Shown here in pieces: positions 1 to 8,600 of a stretch of 20,498 nucleotides of DNA. Source of the DNA: CAKAHY01 sp041848045 (GTDB lineage Bacteria; Bacillota; Clostridia; Lachnospirales; Lachnospiraceae); the NCBI GenBank assembly GCA_041848045.1, contig JBGZHY010000035.1:1-20498 (forward strand), written 5' to 3'. The notes beneath the pieces were generated by a model. It did not search any database. It saw only the letters and a program-made list of their open reading frames with translations, and was not told the DNA's origin. Position numbers and translations under genes: made by a program. Each line of letters begins with the position of its first letter. Positions within the stretch are counted from its first letter, which is position 1.

Positions 1-1379
1 GCCGCCCGCTCAAGCAGATATCCCCCCTCTTTGAGTACCTGCAAATCTCTGGCAAAAGAGCTTGGCTTACAAGCTACATATACAATCTTTTCCGCCCCGA
101 AATTCATAATCTTCGGCAGCGCCTTCGGGTGTATCCCGTCACGAGGCGGATCAAGCACAATAATATCCGGCTTTTCCTCCAGTTCATCAATGACCTTCAA
201 CACATCCCCCTGTAAGAATATACAATTCGTAATGCCGTTTGCCTCTGCGTTCTCCCTGGCTGCCCGAACCGCTTCCTCCACAATTTCCACACCGTAGACC
301 TTATCGGCATAGGCCGCCAAAAGCTGGGCGATGGTTCCGGTTCCGGAATACAAATCAAACACGGATTTTCCCCTCGTATCTCCGATATAATTTCCCACCT
401 TTTGATACAGAAGCTCCGCCCCCGGAGAATTGGTCTGAAAAAAGGAAAAAATACTCAGTTTAAAATCCAAACCCAAAAGATTTTCCCTAATATTGTTCCT
501 GCCGTATAAGACCCTTGTCCCATAATCCATAACGGCATCTGCATAAGCATTGTTTCGCGTATGCAAAATACCGGCTATTTTTGCCTGCAGGACGCCCTTC
601 TGCTCCAAAAGCAGGATATGCTCCTTCCAATCCTGCACCGCCTTTTCCAAGTCTTCGGAAAGCTGCAGAGCCTTAACTTCCTCAACGGGCATATGACGGG
701 GATCCTCACATTTTTGCGTATCCGTTGTCGTCACCAGACAAATCAGAAGCTCTTCTTTTTTCACGCTTCTTCTGATCAGCAGATGGCGCAGAAAGCCTTC
801 GTGCCGCATCTTATGGTAATGAGGCAGCTCTCTGCTCCTGAAAAATTCCAGACTCTCCCGCAGCAGCACATTAAAATCCTCATGCACAATATTGCAGGTA
901 TCCGTCTGTACAATATCATAGGTCGATGCCTTCTTGTGCAGACCCAGGCACAAAGGTCCGTCCTTACAGGTATCCCCGAAGCTGTATTCCATCTTGTTGC
1001 GATAGCCCTCAACAGAGGGACTTGGCAAGACTCCTTCCCAAACAAAGGATGTCGTTGTTCCGTTTGCTTCCAAGAGCAGCTCCCGCATCTGCCTGTCCTT
1101 AATCGCAAGCTGTTTGTCATAAGGCAGGGACTGATACAGACAGCCGCCGCAAACTCCGTCTAAACGGCAGCCCTGCTTCGTCTGCAGCTCGGATTTTTCC
1201 ACAAGCCTTAACACTTTTGCACTTGCCCTGTTTTTCCTTTTTTTGTGAATCAAAAATTCCAAAGTCTGTCCTTCAATGACCTTTTTCAGCTCTATGGAAA
1301 CGCCTTCCTTTTGTATGATCCCTGTATCGGGAAAAGAGGTGGGACCTATTTTTTCTATGTAGATATCGCCTTTTTTCAT
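1..1379 (-). CDS. rlmD: 23S rRNA (uracil-5-)-methyltransferase, RlmD/RumA family (3' end cut by window)
   Basis: This enzyme uses S-adenosylmethionine to methylate C5 of a uracil in 23S rRNA. I translated all 459 visible residues and found no frameshift or stop. An N-terminal TRAM-like segment is followed by the iron-sulfur motif C-x5-C-x2-C (CRLDGVCGGC), then YRNKMEYSFG, the SAM site DLYSGTGT, the LDPPRDG motif and the catalytic-cysteine motif YVACKPSSFARD. The usual form of that last motif is YVSCNPxTLARD, so A and K are mild variants. Only a short C-terminal tail is missing. ATG 1379 is preceded by an AGAAAGAG-type ribosome binding site. The gene is probably transcribed alone from the promoter at 1422-1450, because a terminator separates it from the TRAP operon. 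In Firmicutes one such enzyme (RlmCD) can modify two uracils, so the exact target position is inferred. Confidence 0.9.
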   Translation of the reverse strand, partial: MKKGDIYIEKIGPTSFPDTGIIQKEGVSIELKKVIEGQTLEFLIHKKRKNRASAKVLRLVEKSELQTKQGCRLDGVCGGCLYQSLPYDKQLAIKDRQMRELLLEANGTTTSFVWEGVLPSPSVEGYRNKMEYSFGDTCKDGPLCLGLHKKASTYDIVQTDTCNIVHEDFNVLLRESLEFFRSRELPHYHKMRHEGFLRHLLIRRSVKKEELLICLVTTTDTQKCEDPRHMPVEEVKALQLSEDLEKAVQDWKEHILLLEQKGVLQAKIAGILHTRNNAYADAVMDYGTRVLYGRNNIRENLLGLDFKLSIFSFFQTNSPGAELLYQKVGNYIGDTRGKSVFDLYSGTGTIAQLLAAYADKVYGVEIVEEAVRAARENAEANGITNCIFLQGDVLKVIDELEEKPDIIVLDPPRDGIHPKALPKIMNFGAEKIVYVACKPSSFARDLQVLKEGGYLLERA

Positions 1380-1421
1380 CTATTCTCTTTCTGTGTATTC
1401 CGTTTCAATTCTATTTTCACT

Positions 1422-1450
1422 ATCATACCATTGAATGGATATTTTTCCAA
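1422..1450 (-). promoter_or_regulatory. sigma-A promoter of rlmD, extended -10
   Basis: On the minus strand TTGGAA (1450-1445), a 17-base spacer and TATGAT (1427-1422) form a good housekeeping promoter. The bases TGG directly before TATGAT make an extended -10 element. The expected start of transcription is near 1415, which leaves a leader of about 36 bases before ATG 1379. Confidence 0.65.
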
Positions 1451-1477
1451 GTCGATATCCGCACATCTGCAATACAG

Positions 1478-1514
1478 AAAAAAGTGCTCCGACTATTTCA
1501 TCGAAACACTTTTT
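1478..1514 (-). terminator. Rho-independent terminator of the TRAP operon
   Basis: A 13-bp stem with two G-U pairs is formed by 1479-1491 and 1502-1514 around a 10-base loop. On the minus strand the distal arm ends in a run of T. It starts 4 bases after the dctM stop codon, so it closes the five-gene operon. The A-rich opposite flank means it could also work in the other direction. Confidence 0.85.
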
Positions 1515-1517
1515 CTG

Positions 1518-2819
1518 CTATGCCGGAAATGCCAACGGAACCAATAATCTTGGCAAAAACAAAAACAATTCCGGAATCAAAACACCTAACAAAATAATCA
1601 GCAAAGTGATACCTATAATCGGCAATACACTTTTAAAGGCTTCCGGCATGCTGATTTCTCCTATCTGCGAAGTAATCATCAAGCAAGAACCATACGGAGG
1701 CGTTACCATTCCCAATGAAAGAGTAAGCACCACCACAAGCCCGAGATGTACATCATTAATTTGTACAACTCGTCCCAATTGCTGAATAATCGGCAAGAAA
1801 ATAATAATGGCTGTAATTGGGCTTAAAAAAGTACCGACAAACAACAAAAACAATATCAGCAGGATATAAACGCCCAGATATGAATTTGTTACAGATAAAA
1901 TAGCTTCCGCAATCATTGCCGGAGCATTCAGATAAGCAATCAGCCAGCCCGTAATACCTGCCGCCGCCACAGCAAACATACTGAGCGAAAAATCCATTGC
2001 CGTCTTTATAAAAATAGTCGGCAATTCTTTGATACTATATGTCTTATATACAAAAAACATGAGTACCAAGGCATAAAAACACGAAACTGCCGCCGACTCT
2101 GTTGCCGTAAACAATCCGCTGCTTGTACCGCCGAGAATAATAACAGGCAACAAAATAACCGGAACACTGTCTTTCAGAGCTTTTCCTCTGTATACCCAGT
2201 TTCTCTTTTCCCCTTTTGGATAATTGTATTTTACTGCCCTATAATAAGTATATATGCACTGTGCAATTGCAATCAAAAATCCCGGAACAAATCCCGCAAT
2301 AAACAGAGCTCCGATTGATGTACCGCTCATAGCGCCATATACCACCAACAATACACTTGGAGGTATAATAACGCCCAAAGTGGAGGAACAGGCTGTAATC
2401 GCTACCGAAAATCCACTGTCATATCCCGACTTTTTCATAGCCGGAATCAACATTGAGCCTATTCCTGCGGCATCTGCCTGTGCAGACCCGGACAAATGCC
2501 CAAACAAAAGGCTGATTAAAACATTTACATGGCCCAAACCGCCCCTGATATGCCCAACAAAGGCATCACATATTTTAAACAACTTATCTGTAATGCCTCC
2601 TTTATCCATTAATTGTGCCAGAAACATAAACAGAGGAACTGCCAACAAAGAAAAGTTATTAACCGAGCTGTACATACTGTTAATAGCGCTGGTCAGAGGG
2701 ATATCCATGCTGATGATGACAATGACAGAAGATAAACCCAAAGCATAGGCAATCGGTATTTTTATCATTACCATCAACGCAAATCCTAACAAAAGTAAAA
2801 TAAGCAAATTTCCCTCCAC
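1518..2819 (-). CDS. dctM: TRAP transporter large permease, DctM subunit
   Basis: This is the large membrane subunit of a tripartite ATP-independent periplasmic (TRAP) transporter, which imports an organic acid using an ion gradient. The 433 residues are almost entirely hydrophobic segments, about 12 spans, which is the normal DctM length. Family motifs are FGHLSGSAQADAAGIGSMLIPAM around residues 107-129 and SLGMVTPPYGSC near the C-terminus. The start is GTG at 2819; its first G is also the last base of the dctQ stop codon (TAGTG). A strong AAAGGAGG lies 9 bases upstream, so translation is coupled to dctQ. It is the last gene of the operon, directly followed by a terminator. The substrate is not evident from this subunit. 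Confidence 0.95.
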   Translation of the reverse strand: MEGNLLILLLLGFALMVMIKIPIAYALGLSSVIVIISMDIPLTSAINSMYSSVNNFSLLAVPLFMFLAQLMDKGGITDKLFKICDAFVGHIRGGLGHVNVLISLLFGHLSGSAQADAAGIGSMLIPAMKKSGYDSGFSVAITACSSTLGVIIPPSVLLVVYGAMSGTSIGALFIAGFVPGFLIAIAQCIYTYYRAVKYNYPKGEKRNWVYRGKALKDSVPVILLPVIILGGTSSGLFTATESAAVSCFYALVLMFFVYKTYSIKELPTIFIKTAMDFSLSMFAVAAAGITGWLIAYLNAPAMIAEAILSVTNSYLGVYILLILFLLFVGTFLSPITAIIIFLPIIQQLGRVVQINDVHLGLVVVLTLSLGMVTPPYGSCLMITSQIGEISMPEAFKSVLPIIGITLLIILLGVLIPELFLFLPRLLVPLAFPA

Positions 2820-3334
2820 TATGATTTCCCTCCTTTCTCATTTTGCATCAAAACTCCCAGTTTCTGTACATCTTCTACCAGGTTCAAAATCGTGTACCAA
2901 ATCATAAAACCTGCCGAAAGCGGTATACATGCAAAAAAGTACGCTTGCGGTATATTCATAGATGGAGAAAGCCTGTTCAAACCCATCACCGTAAAATTAT
3001 ACCCATATTTTATCAATATACCAAAAAATAGCAGACCCGAAATATCCCCAACTATATCCAACAGACAATTAGATTTTTGAAATTTCTCAGGCAGAAACTC
3101 CAATACATAATGTTTACGGTACCTCACTGCAATTGCACTTCCAAAAAATACCGCCCATACAAAAAATACGACACTTAAATCATTAGACCAGACCATAGGA
3201 ATTTTAAACAGATTTCTCCCCACTACCTGCAGTGATATAATACTTACAAAAACCGCAACCGATACTCCACCAATTATCTTACAGATATTCTCAATCCAAT
3301 CCGATAGTTTTTTAATCCAAGCGGTCAAATCCAT
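2819..3334 (-). CDS. dctQ: TRAP transporter small permease, DctQ subunit
   Basis: This is the small membrane subunit that pairs with DctM in a TRAP transporter. The protein has 171 residues and four hydrophobic spans (roughly 20-40, 52-70, 90-110 and 133-155). The family motif is seen around residues 46-70 (IPMVWSNDLSVVFFVWAVFF). ATG 3334 has GGAGGG directly against it, which is closer than usual. No other in-frame start nearby is better, so translation may depend partly on coupling with dctP, which ends 17 bases upstream. The stop overlaps the dctM start by one base. Confidence 0.93.
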   Translation of the reverse strand: MDLTAWIKKLSDWIENICKIIGGVSVAVFVSIISLQVVGRNLFKIPMVWSNDLSVVFFVWAVFFGSAIAVRYRKHYVLEFLPEKFQKSNCLLDIVGDISGLLFFGILIKYGYNFTVMGLNRLSPSMNIPQAYFFACIPLSAGFMIWYTILNLVEDVQKLGVLMQNEKGGKS

Positions 3335-3351
3335 CCCTCCATTTCTGTGAT

Positions 3352-4452
3352 TTATTTTGTTATATCCTGTATCATTGTTAACAAGTCTTCTCCCTTACAA
3401 CTTTTTGCAATTTCAGAATACAAAGGTTCCACCTTCTCCTTAAATTCTTCTCTGTTTGGCTCACAAACCTTTACGCCCTTATCTTTTATAAGCATATCCA
3501 GTAATGTATCATCAGCTTCATTTGCAAGCCGGCTCCCCAAAACAGCCGCCTCATCAGAAACCGCAAATAAAAGTTCCTGTAAATCTGCCGGCAGTTTATT
3601 CCAAGTAAGCGCACTGCACGTAATGTGGGACGGTGTAAATTGATGAGCTGTCTTAACATGATACGGCGCAACCTCATATAAAGCATTGGAATTATATGCC
3701 GCAAGTGTACATTCAAAGGCATTAACGGTATTGGTCTGTATACCGGAATAAATATCATTAAAACTCATTGATGTAGGAATGGTTCCCAATGCCGACCACA
3801 CCATTGACTCCGTCGCCGAAGATGTAACCCTCATCTTCAAATTTTTAATATCGTTTACCGTCTTAATCTCTATACCCGTATGCAAATCTCTTTGTCCCCC
3901 ATTAGATAAGCCCAGCAACTTCAATCCATGCCCGTTTTCATCATATTTCTCTTGAATATATTTGAACACATCACCATTTTGCATCAAAACACTCTCAAAT
4001 TCGGTACGACTGTCAAACAGATACGGCATAGACAAAATCTGATACTGCGATACAAACGGCGCGGCATTTTGCGTTCCTCCTATGACAATATCCAGGGTAC
4101 CCAAACGCATATCATCTATAGTGGTTTCATCATTTCCAAGCTGCCCTCCTGATGCCACCGTCACCTCAAATGCTCCATTTGAACGTGCAGCCAGCTCTTC
4201 CGCCATATAATCCGCCATTTTCACCCATGCATGTTCTCCGGACATGACAGTTGCTATCTTAATTTTGTACTGCCCTTTCGGATAGGCTGTGATAACCGTA
4301 TCTTGTCCTTGCGCCGAGCCTGTACCCATTTCTTCTCCCGAAGATATTGCCGATACCGCAGTTGTGTTTTGCATCTTTGATCCACTTGAACATGCGACCG
4401 TCGAAAAAATAAACATCGTACATGCTACTGTTAAAAATACTCTCTTCATCAT
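3352..4452 (-). CDS. dctP: TRAP transporter solute-binding lipoprotein, DctP subunit
   Basis: This is the extracytoplasmic binding protein that delivers substrate to DctQM. Of its 366 residues, 1-20 form a signal peptide followed by Cys21 (STVAC), so it is probably a lipoprotein, as expected in a Gram-positive cell. The DctP fold follows from about residue 62 (KIKIATVMSGEHAWVKMADY). The motif LKMRVTSSATESMVWSALG contains Arg208, which sits where most family members have the arginine that binds a substrate carboxylate. An organic acid substrate is therefore likely, but its identity is open. ATG 4452 (followed by a second ATG) lies 8 bases from AAGGAGG. The gene is in the operon 37 bases after the DMT gene and 17 bases before dctQ. 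Confidence 0.95.
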   Translation of the reverse strand: MMKRVFLTVACTMFIFSTVACSSGSKMQNTTAVSAISSGEEMGTGSAQGQDTVITAYPKGQYKIKIATVMSGEHAWVKMADYMAEELAARSNGAFEVTVASGGQLGNDETTIDDMRLGTLDIVIGGTQNAAPFVSQYQILSMPYLFDSRTEFESVLMQNGDVFKYIQEKYDENGHGLKLLGLSNGGQRDLHTGIEIKTVNDIKNLKMRVTSSATESMVWSALGTIPTSMSFNDIYSGIQTNTVNAFECTLAAYNSNALYEVAPYHVKTAHQFTPSHITCSALTWNKLPADLQELLFAVSDEAAVLGSRLANEADDTLLDMLIKDKGVKVCEPNREEFKEKVEPLYSEIAKSCKGEDLLTMIQDITK

Positions 4453-4489
4453 TTTTAGTTCCTCCTTATAATCTACTATCCGCTTACCT

Positions 4490-5335
4490 CTACATCTTTG
4501 CTCTGAATAATATAAAAGCAGCAGACAAAATCAATATTCCCCCTATTATCGTTCCAACGCTTGGAACCTCCCGCAAAAAACATATACCCAAAACAGCCGA
4601 AAATAAGATACCCGAATAATTTATAATACTTATCCCTCCCGGCTCTGTCATCTTATAGGCTCGTGTCAGCAAAATTTGCCCCAAAGCAGCAAATCCGCCT
4701 ATTCCAAATAAAAATATCCATCCTGTCAAATCAGGCAATACAAAATTTTTTCCTCCAAATACAAGGCTGAACAATACAGATACCAACGAAAAACAAAATA
4801 TAATGGTTCCATTCTCTTCTTTTCCTTTTAAATAACTAATTACAATATATGCAGCTCCTGCTCCTGCTGCCGACAGTAAAGCAACAAACGCCGGAAAAGC
4901 CTCCATTCGAAGGTTTGGCCGAATAATGATAAAAGCCCCTGCACATGCCAACAACAGACAAAATAATTTTGTTTTTCCCAATCTGTTTTTCAAAAATATA
5001 CTCGAAAATAAAATCACAAAGAAAGGCGAACTTCTGTGGAGCAGACTGGCATCAGCAATATTCATATTCCTCGTTGCATAAAAATATCCCGCTACACCGA
5101 TAAGACCGAAGAATGCTCTGGCAAACAATGCTCCTCTATTCTCTGCCTTTCCAAAAATCTTACCCTTTACCTTCAGCACCATAAACAGTCCTATAAAAAG
5201 AGTAAATAAATTTCTGAAAAAAATCTGTTCCAAAGCCGGAAATCTGTGACCGGATAACTTCACAAGCAACTGCATAATGCTAAAACTCAAAGTAGAAAAA
5301 AGCATCAATAAAATGGCTTTTTTCTTCTTATCCAT
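4490..5335 (-). CDS. EamA/DMT-family membrane transporter
   Basis: This is a drug/metabolite-type transporter of 281 residues with about ten membrane spans in two EamA halves, the normal size for the family. The first half contains FFRNLFTLFIGL and ASLLHRSSPFFVILFSS; the second contains LTRAYKMTEPGGISIINYSG. Family members usually export or exchange metabolites. I chose ATG 5335 because the bases before it match the 16S rRNA tail well (GAGGTGATC) at the right distance. A GTG at 5344 that overlaps the upstream stop codon (GTGA) is the alternative and would add three residues. The gene is coupled to the upstream URO-D-like gene and 37 bases ahead of dctP. It may move a product or co-substrate of the same pathway; this is inference. 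Confidence 0.9.
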   Translation of the reverse strand: MDKKKKAILLMLFSTLSFSIMQLLVKLSGHRFPALEQIFFRNLFTLFIGLFMVLKVKGKIFGKAENRGALFARAFFGLIGVAGYFYATRNMNIADASLLHRSSPFFVILFSSIFLKNRLGKTKLFCLLLACAGAFIIIRPNLRMEAFPAFVALLSAAGAGAAYIVISYLKGKEENGTIIFCFSLVSVLFSLVFGGKNFVLPDLTGWIFLFGIGGFAALGQILLTRAYKMTEPGGISIINYSGILFSAVLGICFLREVPSVGTIIGGILILSAAFILFRAKM

Positions 5336-5340
5336 CACGA

Positions 5341-6366
5341 TCACCTCTTATACCTTTCTACCGACTTTCTGACTGCTTCCAAAAGCTCCGGAGCGGCATG
5401 GGGATCGGCAACGCATCCCGGTCCTACTATAATCCCTTTCCCTTCCACCATATTGATCGCTTCTTCAATATGCCGATATATTCCCTCTGCATCCAGGCCT
5501 CCCGTAACCATAACGCTGTCGTAAACAAGAGAGCTTCCCACAATAGCCGGCCCTTCCTTCAAGCCTCCCAGAAATACTTTCTTCGTTTTTTTGCGTGCCT
5601 CTTTAAAATCGGGAGCCGTCTGCCTGTCATGCCAGCTTATAATCGGCACAGGATATTTGGAGATGGTATCAAACATAATATTTTGTCCGTGTGCATGTAC
5701 TACGTTAAACCAGGTATCACTATGATAAGCCTGTATAACGCGTAAATCATAAGGCTTACAAAACTCCACAAATAACAAATCATTCACCAAATCATAGCTG
5801 GCAAATTGTGAAGCAAAGAAAAATCCACTTACTCCGGCCTCTATGTTTGCACGAATAAAATTTATGGTTGTTGCCGTAATAACCTCCAAGGCATAATGCA
5901 CTTTCTCCGGATACTCCAGCATATCCGACAACAATCTGTTTCCTGCCAGTTTTTTCAATGTTGTCACCGGACTAAAAATAGTTTGTATAAAAGGTGTATG
6001 TTTCTTTACCAATTTTGAAGTCCACTGTGCCAACTGTAATGTTTTTCCCCATGTTCCATAAATTGCCGGAAATACCTCCAATCTGCAATAATCATCTATC
6101 GAATCTATTCCGGGCTTTTTAATTTCCACTTCTCTGTACTTATTGCTATATATTTTAAGCCCCGCTCCCCAATCCGGCGTAGTATATGCGCCAAAGGGCA
6201 TCATTTTGATAAAATCATAATCATATTTTTCATTAAAGGCCACCATAGCCTCCGCCAAAGAGCGTGAGTCTTGATCATGCTCTGACATATGCATCCAGAC
6301 ACTGACCGGAATCCTATCCGCTTGCTCTCCCTTCAAAACTGCTCTGATTCTTTCTTCCCTGTTCAT
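5341..6366 (-). CDS. URO-D-fold protein, MtaA/CmuA-like methyltransferase family (not HemE)
   Basis: The protein has 341 residues of the uroporphyrinogen decarboxylase superfamily. It begins NREERIRAVLKGEQADRIPV, the opening usual for corrinoid-dependent methyltransferases of the MtaA/MtbA/CmuA group. It lacks the RQAGRYLPEYR motif of true HemE. MtaA-type enzymes bind zinc through His-x-Cys-Gly plus a distal Cys. Here the first part reads HAHG (residues 224-227), while the distal GPGC (315-318) is kept, suggesting a His-x-His...Cys site. ATG 6366 has AAGGAG 8 bases upstream; an upstream in-frame ATG at 6396 lacks one. It is the first gene of the TRAP operon. No corrinoid protein gene is visible. 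The role is probably methyl transfer or metal-dependent breakdown of the imported compound, by inference. Confidence 0.82.
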   Translation of the reverse strand: MNREERIRAVLKGEQADRIPVSVWMHMSEHDQDSRSLAEAMVAFNEKYDYDFIKMMPFGAYTTPDWGAGLKIYSNKYREVEIKKPGIDSIDDYCRLEVFPAIYGTWGKTLQLAQWTSKLVKKHTPFIQTIFSPVTTLKKLAGNRLLSDMLEYPEKVHYALEVITATTINFIRANIEAGVSGFFFASQFASYDLVNDLLFVEFCKPYDLRVIQAYHSDTWFNVVHAHGQNIMFDTISKYPVPIISWHDRQTAPDFKEARKKTKKVFLGGLKEGPAIVGSSLVYDSVMVTGGLDAEGIYRHIEEAINMVEGKGIIVGPGCVADPHAAPELLEAVRKSVERYKR

Positions 6367-6407
6367 AGGCACTTCTCCTTTCCTTTCATCAAACAAACTT
6401 TTTCATA

Positions 6408-6437
6408 TTGCTTTTTATGTCAAATGTATGTACAATT
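6408..6437 (+). promoter_or_regulatory. gntR promoter overlapped by a TreR-like palindromic operator
   Basis: On the plus strand TTGCTT (6408-6413), a 17-base spacer and TACAAT (6431-6436) form a promoter for the regulator gene. It is overlapped by the palindrome TGTA-TG-TACA (6425-6434), which extends with AA and TT to 6422-6437. This resembles the operators of GntR/UTRA regulators such as TreR (TTGTATATACAA). One base away, on the minus strand, lies a perfect TTGACA (6423-6418) that could be the -35 of the URO-D/TRAP operon, but no good -10 follows it. The layout suggests autoregulation and joint control of both divergent units. Confidence 0.55.
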
Positions 6438-6479
6438 ACTATATCGTTCTTCAAAACAAAACTGATATGGGAGGTCAAT

Positions 6480-7226
6480 TTGCAATCGGACAATCTCTTC
6501 AAACCACAGTATTTAAGAATACAAGACTATATCGTTGACAAAATTCAATCCGGCGAATACGTTGTCGGAAGTAAAATCCCCTCTGAGATAGAACTCGCCG
6601 ATATGTTTGCCGTATCCAGAATTACTGCCAACAAAGCCTTAAAGGAGTTGTCTGTAATGGGCATCGTGACCCGTAAGCGCGGGCTGGGCACCTTTGTCTG
6701 CGAAAAAAATACTCCTTCAACAAACTCCAAAGCCTTTGGCTCTGCCGTTAACCTAAAAATCAATGTCAAACGCAGCCATAAGCTTTTACAATTTAGGATT
6801 ATTAAGCCTTATCCCGAACTGATACAGGATACAAATATTCCTCAGAACGAGGATTTTTATGAGATTATTCTTGCCAACGCAAATGGAAAAAATATAGAGT
6901 CTATTGATTATAGTTATATTCCCTGCAGACTCGTCCCTAATATGCTTCAACATTTACAGGAGCTATGCGATAATTTTATTTTTGATTTTCTAAAAAACTA
7001 TTCGTCATTACCACCTGCGCTGCTTAAAGTTTTTGTCAACATACCGCAATACTCCTTTCTGAAAACAGCCTCTTCGTTTTTGCCTCCGGAAAGCAAAAAT
7101 ACGGAAGGGAACATACAGATATGGAAAACCGGAGTGTATGACAAGGACTCTAAAATGCTGTGCTCCATTTTTACCGTATGTTTTGAAACATCGACAGAAA
7201 CCCCTTTGTTTACTTTCCTTTTATGA
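6480..7226 (+). CDS. GntR-family transcriptional regulator, HutC/UTRA subfamily
   Basis: This is a DNA-binding regulator of 248 residues, typical of the subfamily. The N-terminal winged helix (about residues 8-75) has the family signature IPSEIELADMFAVSRITANK followed by KALKEL and RKRGLGTFV. The C-terminal UTRA ligand-binding domain shows DFYEIILANANGK and YSYIPCRLVPNML. I chose TTG 6480 because GGGAGG lies 5 bases upstream and the protein then starts just before the helix; upstream ATGs at 6408 and 6417 lack a binding site and add unrelated residues. It is the only plus-strand gene, divergent from the URO-D/TRAP operon and convergent with the desulfidase-family gene, which ends 6 bases away. 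It is the likely substrate-responsive repressor of both. Confidence 0.9.
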   Translation: MQSDNLFKPQYLRIQDYIVDKIQSGEYVVGSKIPSEIELADMFAVSRITANKALKELSVMGIVTRKRGLGTFVCEKNTPSTNSKAFGSAVNLKINVKRSHKLLQFRIIKPYPELIQDTNIPQNEDFYEIILANANGKNIESIDYSYIPCRLVPNMLQHLQELCDNFIFDFLKNYSSLPPALLKVFVNIPQYSFLKTASSFLPPESKNTEGNIQIWKTGVYDKDSKMLCSIFTVCFETSTETPLFTFLL

Positions 7227-7232
7227 TTTTTT

Positions 7233-8549
7233 CTATTCATTGATCCATTTATCCAGCATGATATTCAGGATTTCCTTATCCGTTTCTTTCATCCCTTTAC
7301 GGCCTAAATATCCAACGCTGGCAATCATATTTTCAACTCCCTTTTTCACAATTCCATCGCCTTCTTGGAATTGCTGACCTTGTATATACATTTCATATCC
7401 CATAATACCATTATCTACCGCCAAGGCTATTTTCCCGGCACAAGAGGCCTTGGCTCCGTCACAAATCACACCGGATGCAATAGCCAGCCCATTGACCAGT
7501 ACATGCGATATAATATCCAAGGATGCTCCCTTTAAATATGCTATGCCGCAGCCTGCTCCTACACCGGCATTGATTACACCGCAATACGCACTCAACCTTC
7601 CTATCGGTGTCTTTTGATGAATTGCCAAAAGATTGGAAACCAGTAAAGCCCGATACAAAACCTCCTTGCTCACCCCCATCATTCGAGCGTATACAATAAC
7701 CGGAACAGAAACCGTAATCCCTTGATTCCCACTGCCCGAATTGATGATTACCGGCAACTCACACCCATTCATTCTGGCATCACTCCCCGCTGCTGCCATA
7801 GCCCGTGCCCGTAAACGTATTGCCGCTTCTCCTCCTTGTTCCAACACGCTCCTGTTGGCACTTAGCAGTACCGTTCCTATATTGGCTCCATAATTCCCTT
7901 TTATTCCTTCTTCAGCAATAGCCATGTTGTATGAAATTTGCAAATCCAGTATATCCTTAACCGGTTCAAGCTCTACTTCATTTGCAAATTCCAAAATCTT
8001 TTCTACACTCAAAAAGCTTCTGTCTGTCAAATTTTTATTCTTTCCGCATTCCTGCGCATTGCCAAAAATCTTTTCTCCATTTTTTTCAATCAATACAACA
8101 TTGGTATGATTATCCGTAATCCTGACTCTAGCTGACTCGGCACCTTTATACAGGCTAATCATAATATCAAAAACAAGGTCGCTATCTGCCACTTTTATAT
8201 CCAGCTGCATGTTATTTATATAGCTTTGAATGTTTTCTTGCTGTTCTTTACTTACTGCCGAAATAACCTCTAATTTCTTTGTTGAATCACCGGCTACAAT
8301 TCCCGCTGCCACTGCCGCCTGCAAGCCCCGCATCCCACCAGTATTGGGTACCGTTACACTTTTGACATTTTTAATAATATTCCCACTGGCTTCAAGTACA
8401 ATTTTATCCGGCATTCCTCCCAGAGTATCTTTAGCCAAAGATGCGGCATAAGCCAAAGATATCGGTTCTGTACATCCAAGCGCCGGTATAAGCTCTTCTT
8501 TCAATATATTTATCATATTTTTGTATTCTTCTCTCGATAACTTCATCAT
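7233..8549 (-). CDS. L-cysteine desulfidase family (CyuA/YhaM, UPF0597) iron-sulfur protein
   Basis: Characterised members break L-cysteine into pyruvate, ammonia and sulfide using a [4Fe-4S] cluster; related domains form iron-sulfur L-serine dehydratase. The 438 residues include the N-terminal GCTEP motif (Cys26), PNTGGMRGL, NSGSGNQG, SAYCGVINAGVGAGCG (Cys323) and CDGAKASC (Cys363, Cys370). The spacings 40 and 7 between the last three match the cluster ligands described for the Methanocaldococcus enzyme (Cys282, 322, 329). The start is ATG 8549 or the adjacent ATG 8546, after TTGGAGATG. It is transcribed from its own consensus promoter. Its place beside a TRAP transporter and GntR regulator suggests that it breaks down an imported amino-acid-like or sulfur-containing acid, but other substrates are possible. 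Confidence 0.88.
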   Translation of the reverse strand: MMKLSREEYKNMINILKEELIPALGCTEPISLAYAASLAKDTLGGMPDKIVLEASGNIIKNVKSVTVPNTGGMRGLQAAVAAGIVAGDSTKKLEVISAVSKEQQENIQSYINNMQLDIKVADSDLVFDIMISLYKGAESARVRITDNHTNVVLIEKNGEKIFGNAQECGKNKNLTDRSFLSVEKILEFANEVELEPVKDILDLQISYNMAIAEEGIKGNYGANIGTVLLSANRSVLEQGGEAAIRLRARAMAAAGSDARMNGCELPVIINSGSGNQGITVSVPVIVYARMMGVSKEVLYRALLVSNLLAIHQKTPIGRLSAYCGVINAGVGAGCGIAYLKGASLDIISHVLVNGLAIASGVICDGAKASCAGKIALAVDNGIMGYEMYIQGQQFQEGDGIVKKGVENMIASVGYLGRKGMKETDKEILNIMLDKWINE

Positions 8550-8600
8550 TTCATCTCCAATATCATTTTTAAAACCCTTTTTTATATTTACTTTGCACTA

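Noticed and set aside
561..1163. Plus-strand open frame of 200 codons opposite rlmD
   Set aside because: I translated the minus strand through this whole stretch and it reads as continuous RlmD with all motifs.
5341..6366. Calling the URO-D family gene hemE (uroporphyrinogen decarboxylase)
   Set aside because: The HemE N-terminal motif with the substrate-binding arginines is missing and no heme or cobalamin synthesis gene is near; the opening and C-terminal GPGC resemble MtaA-type methyltransferases.
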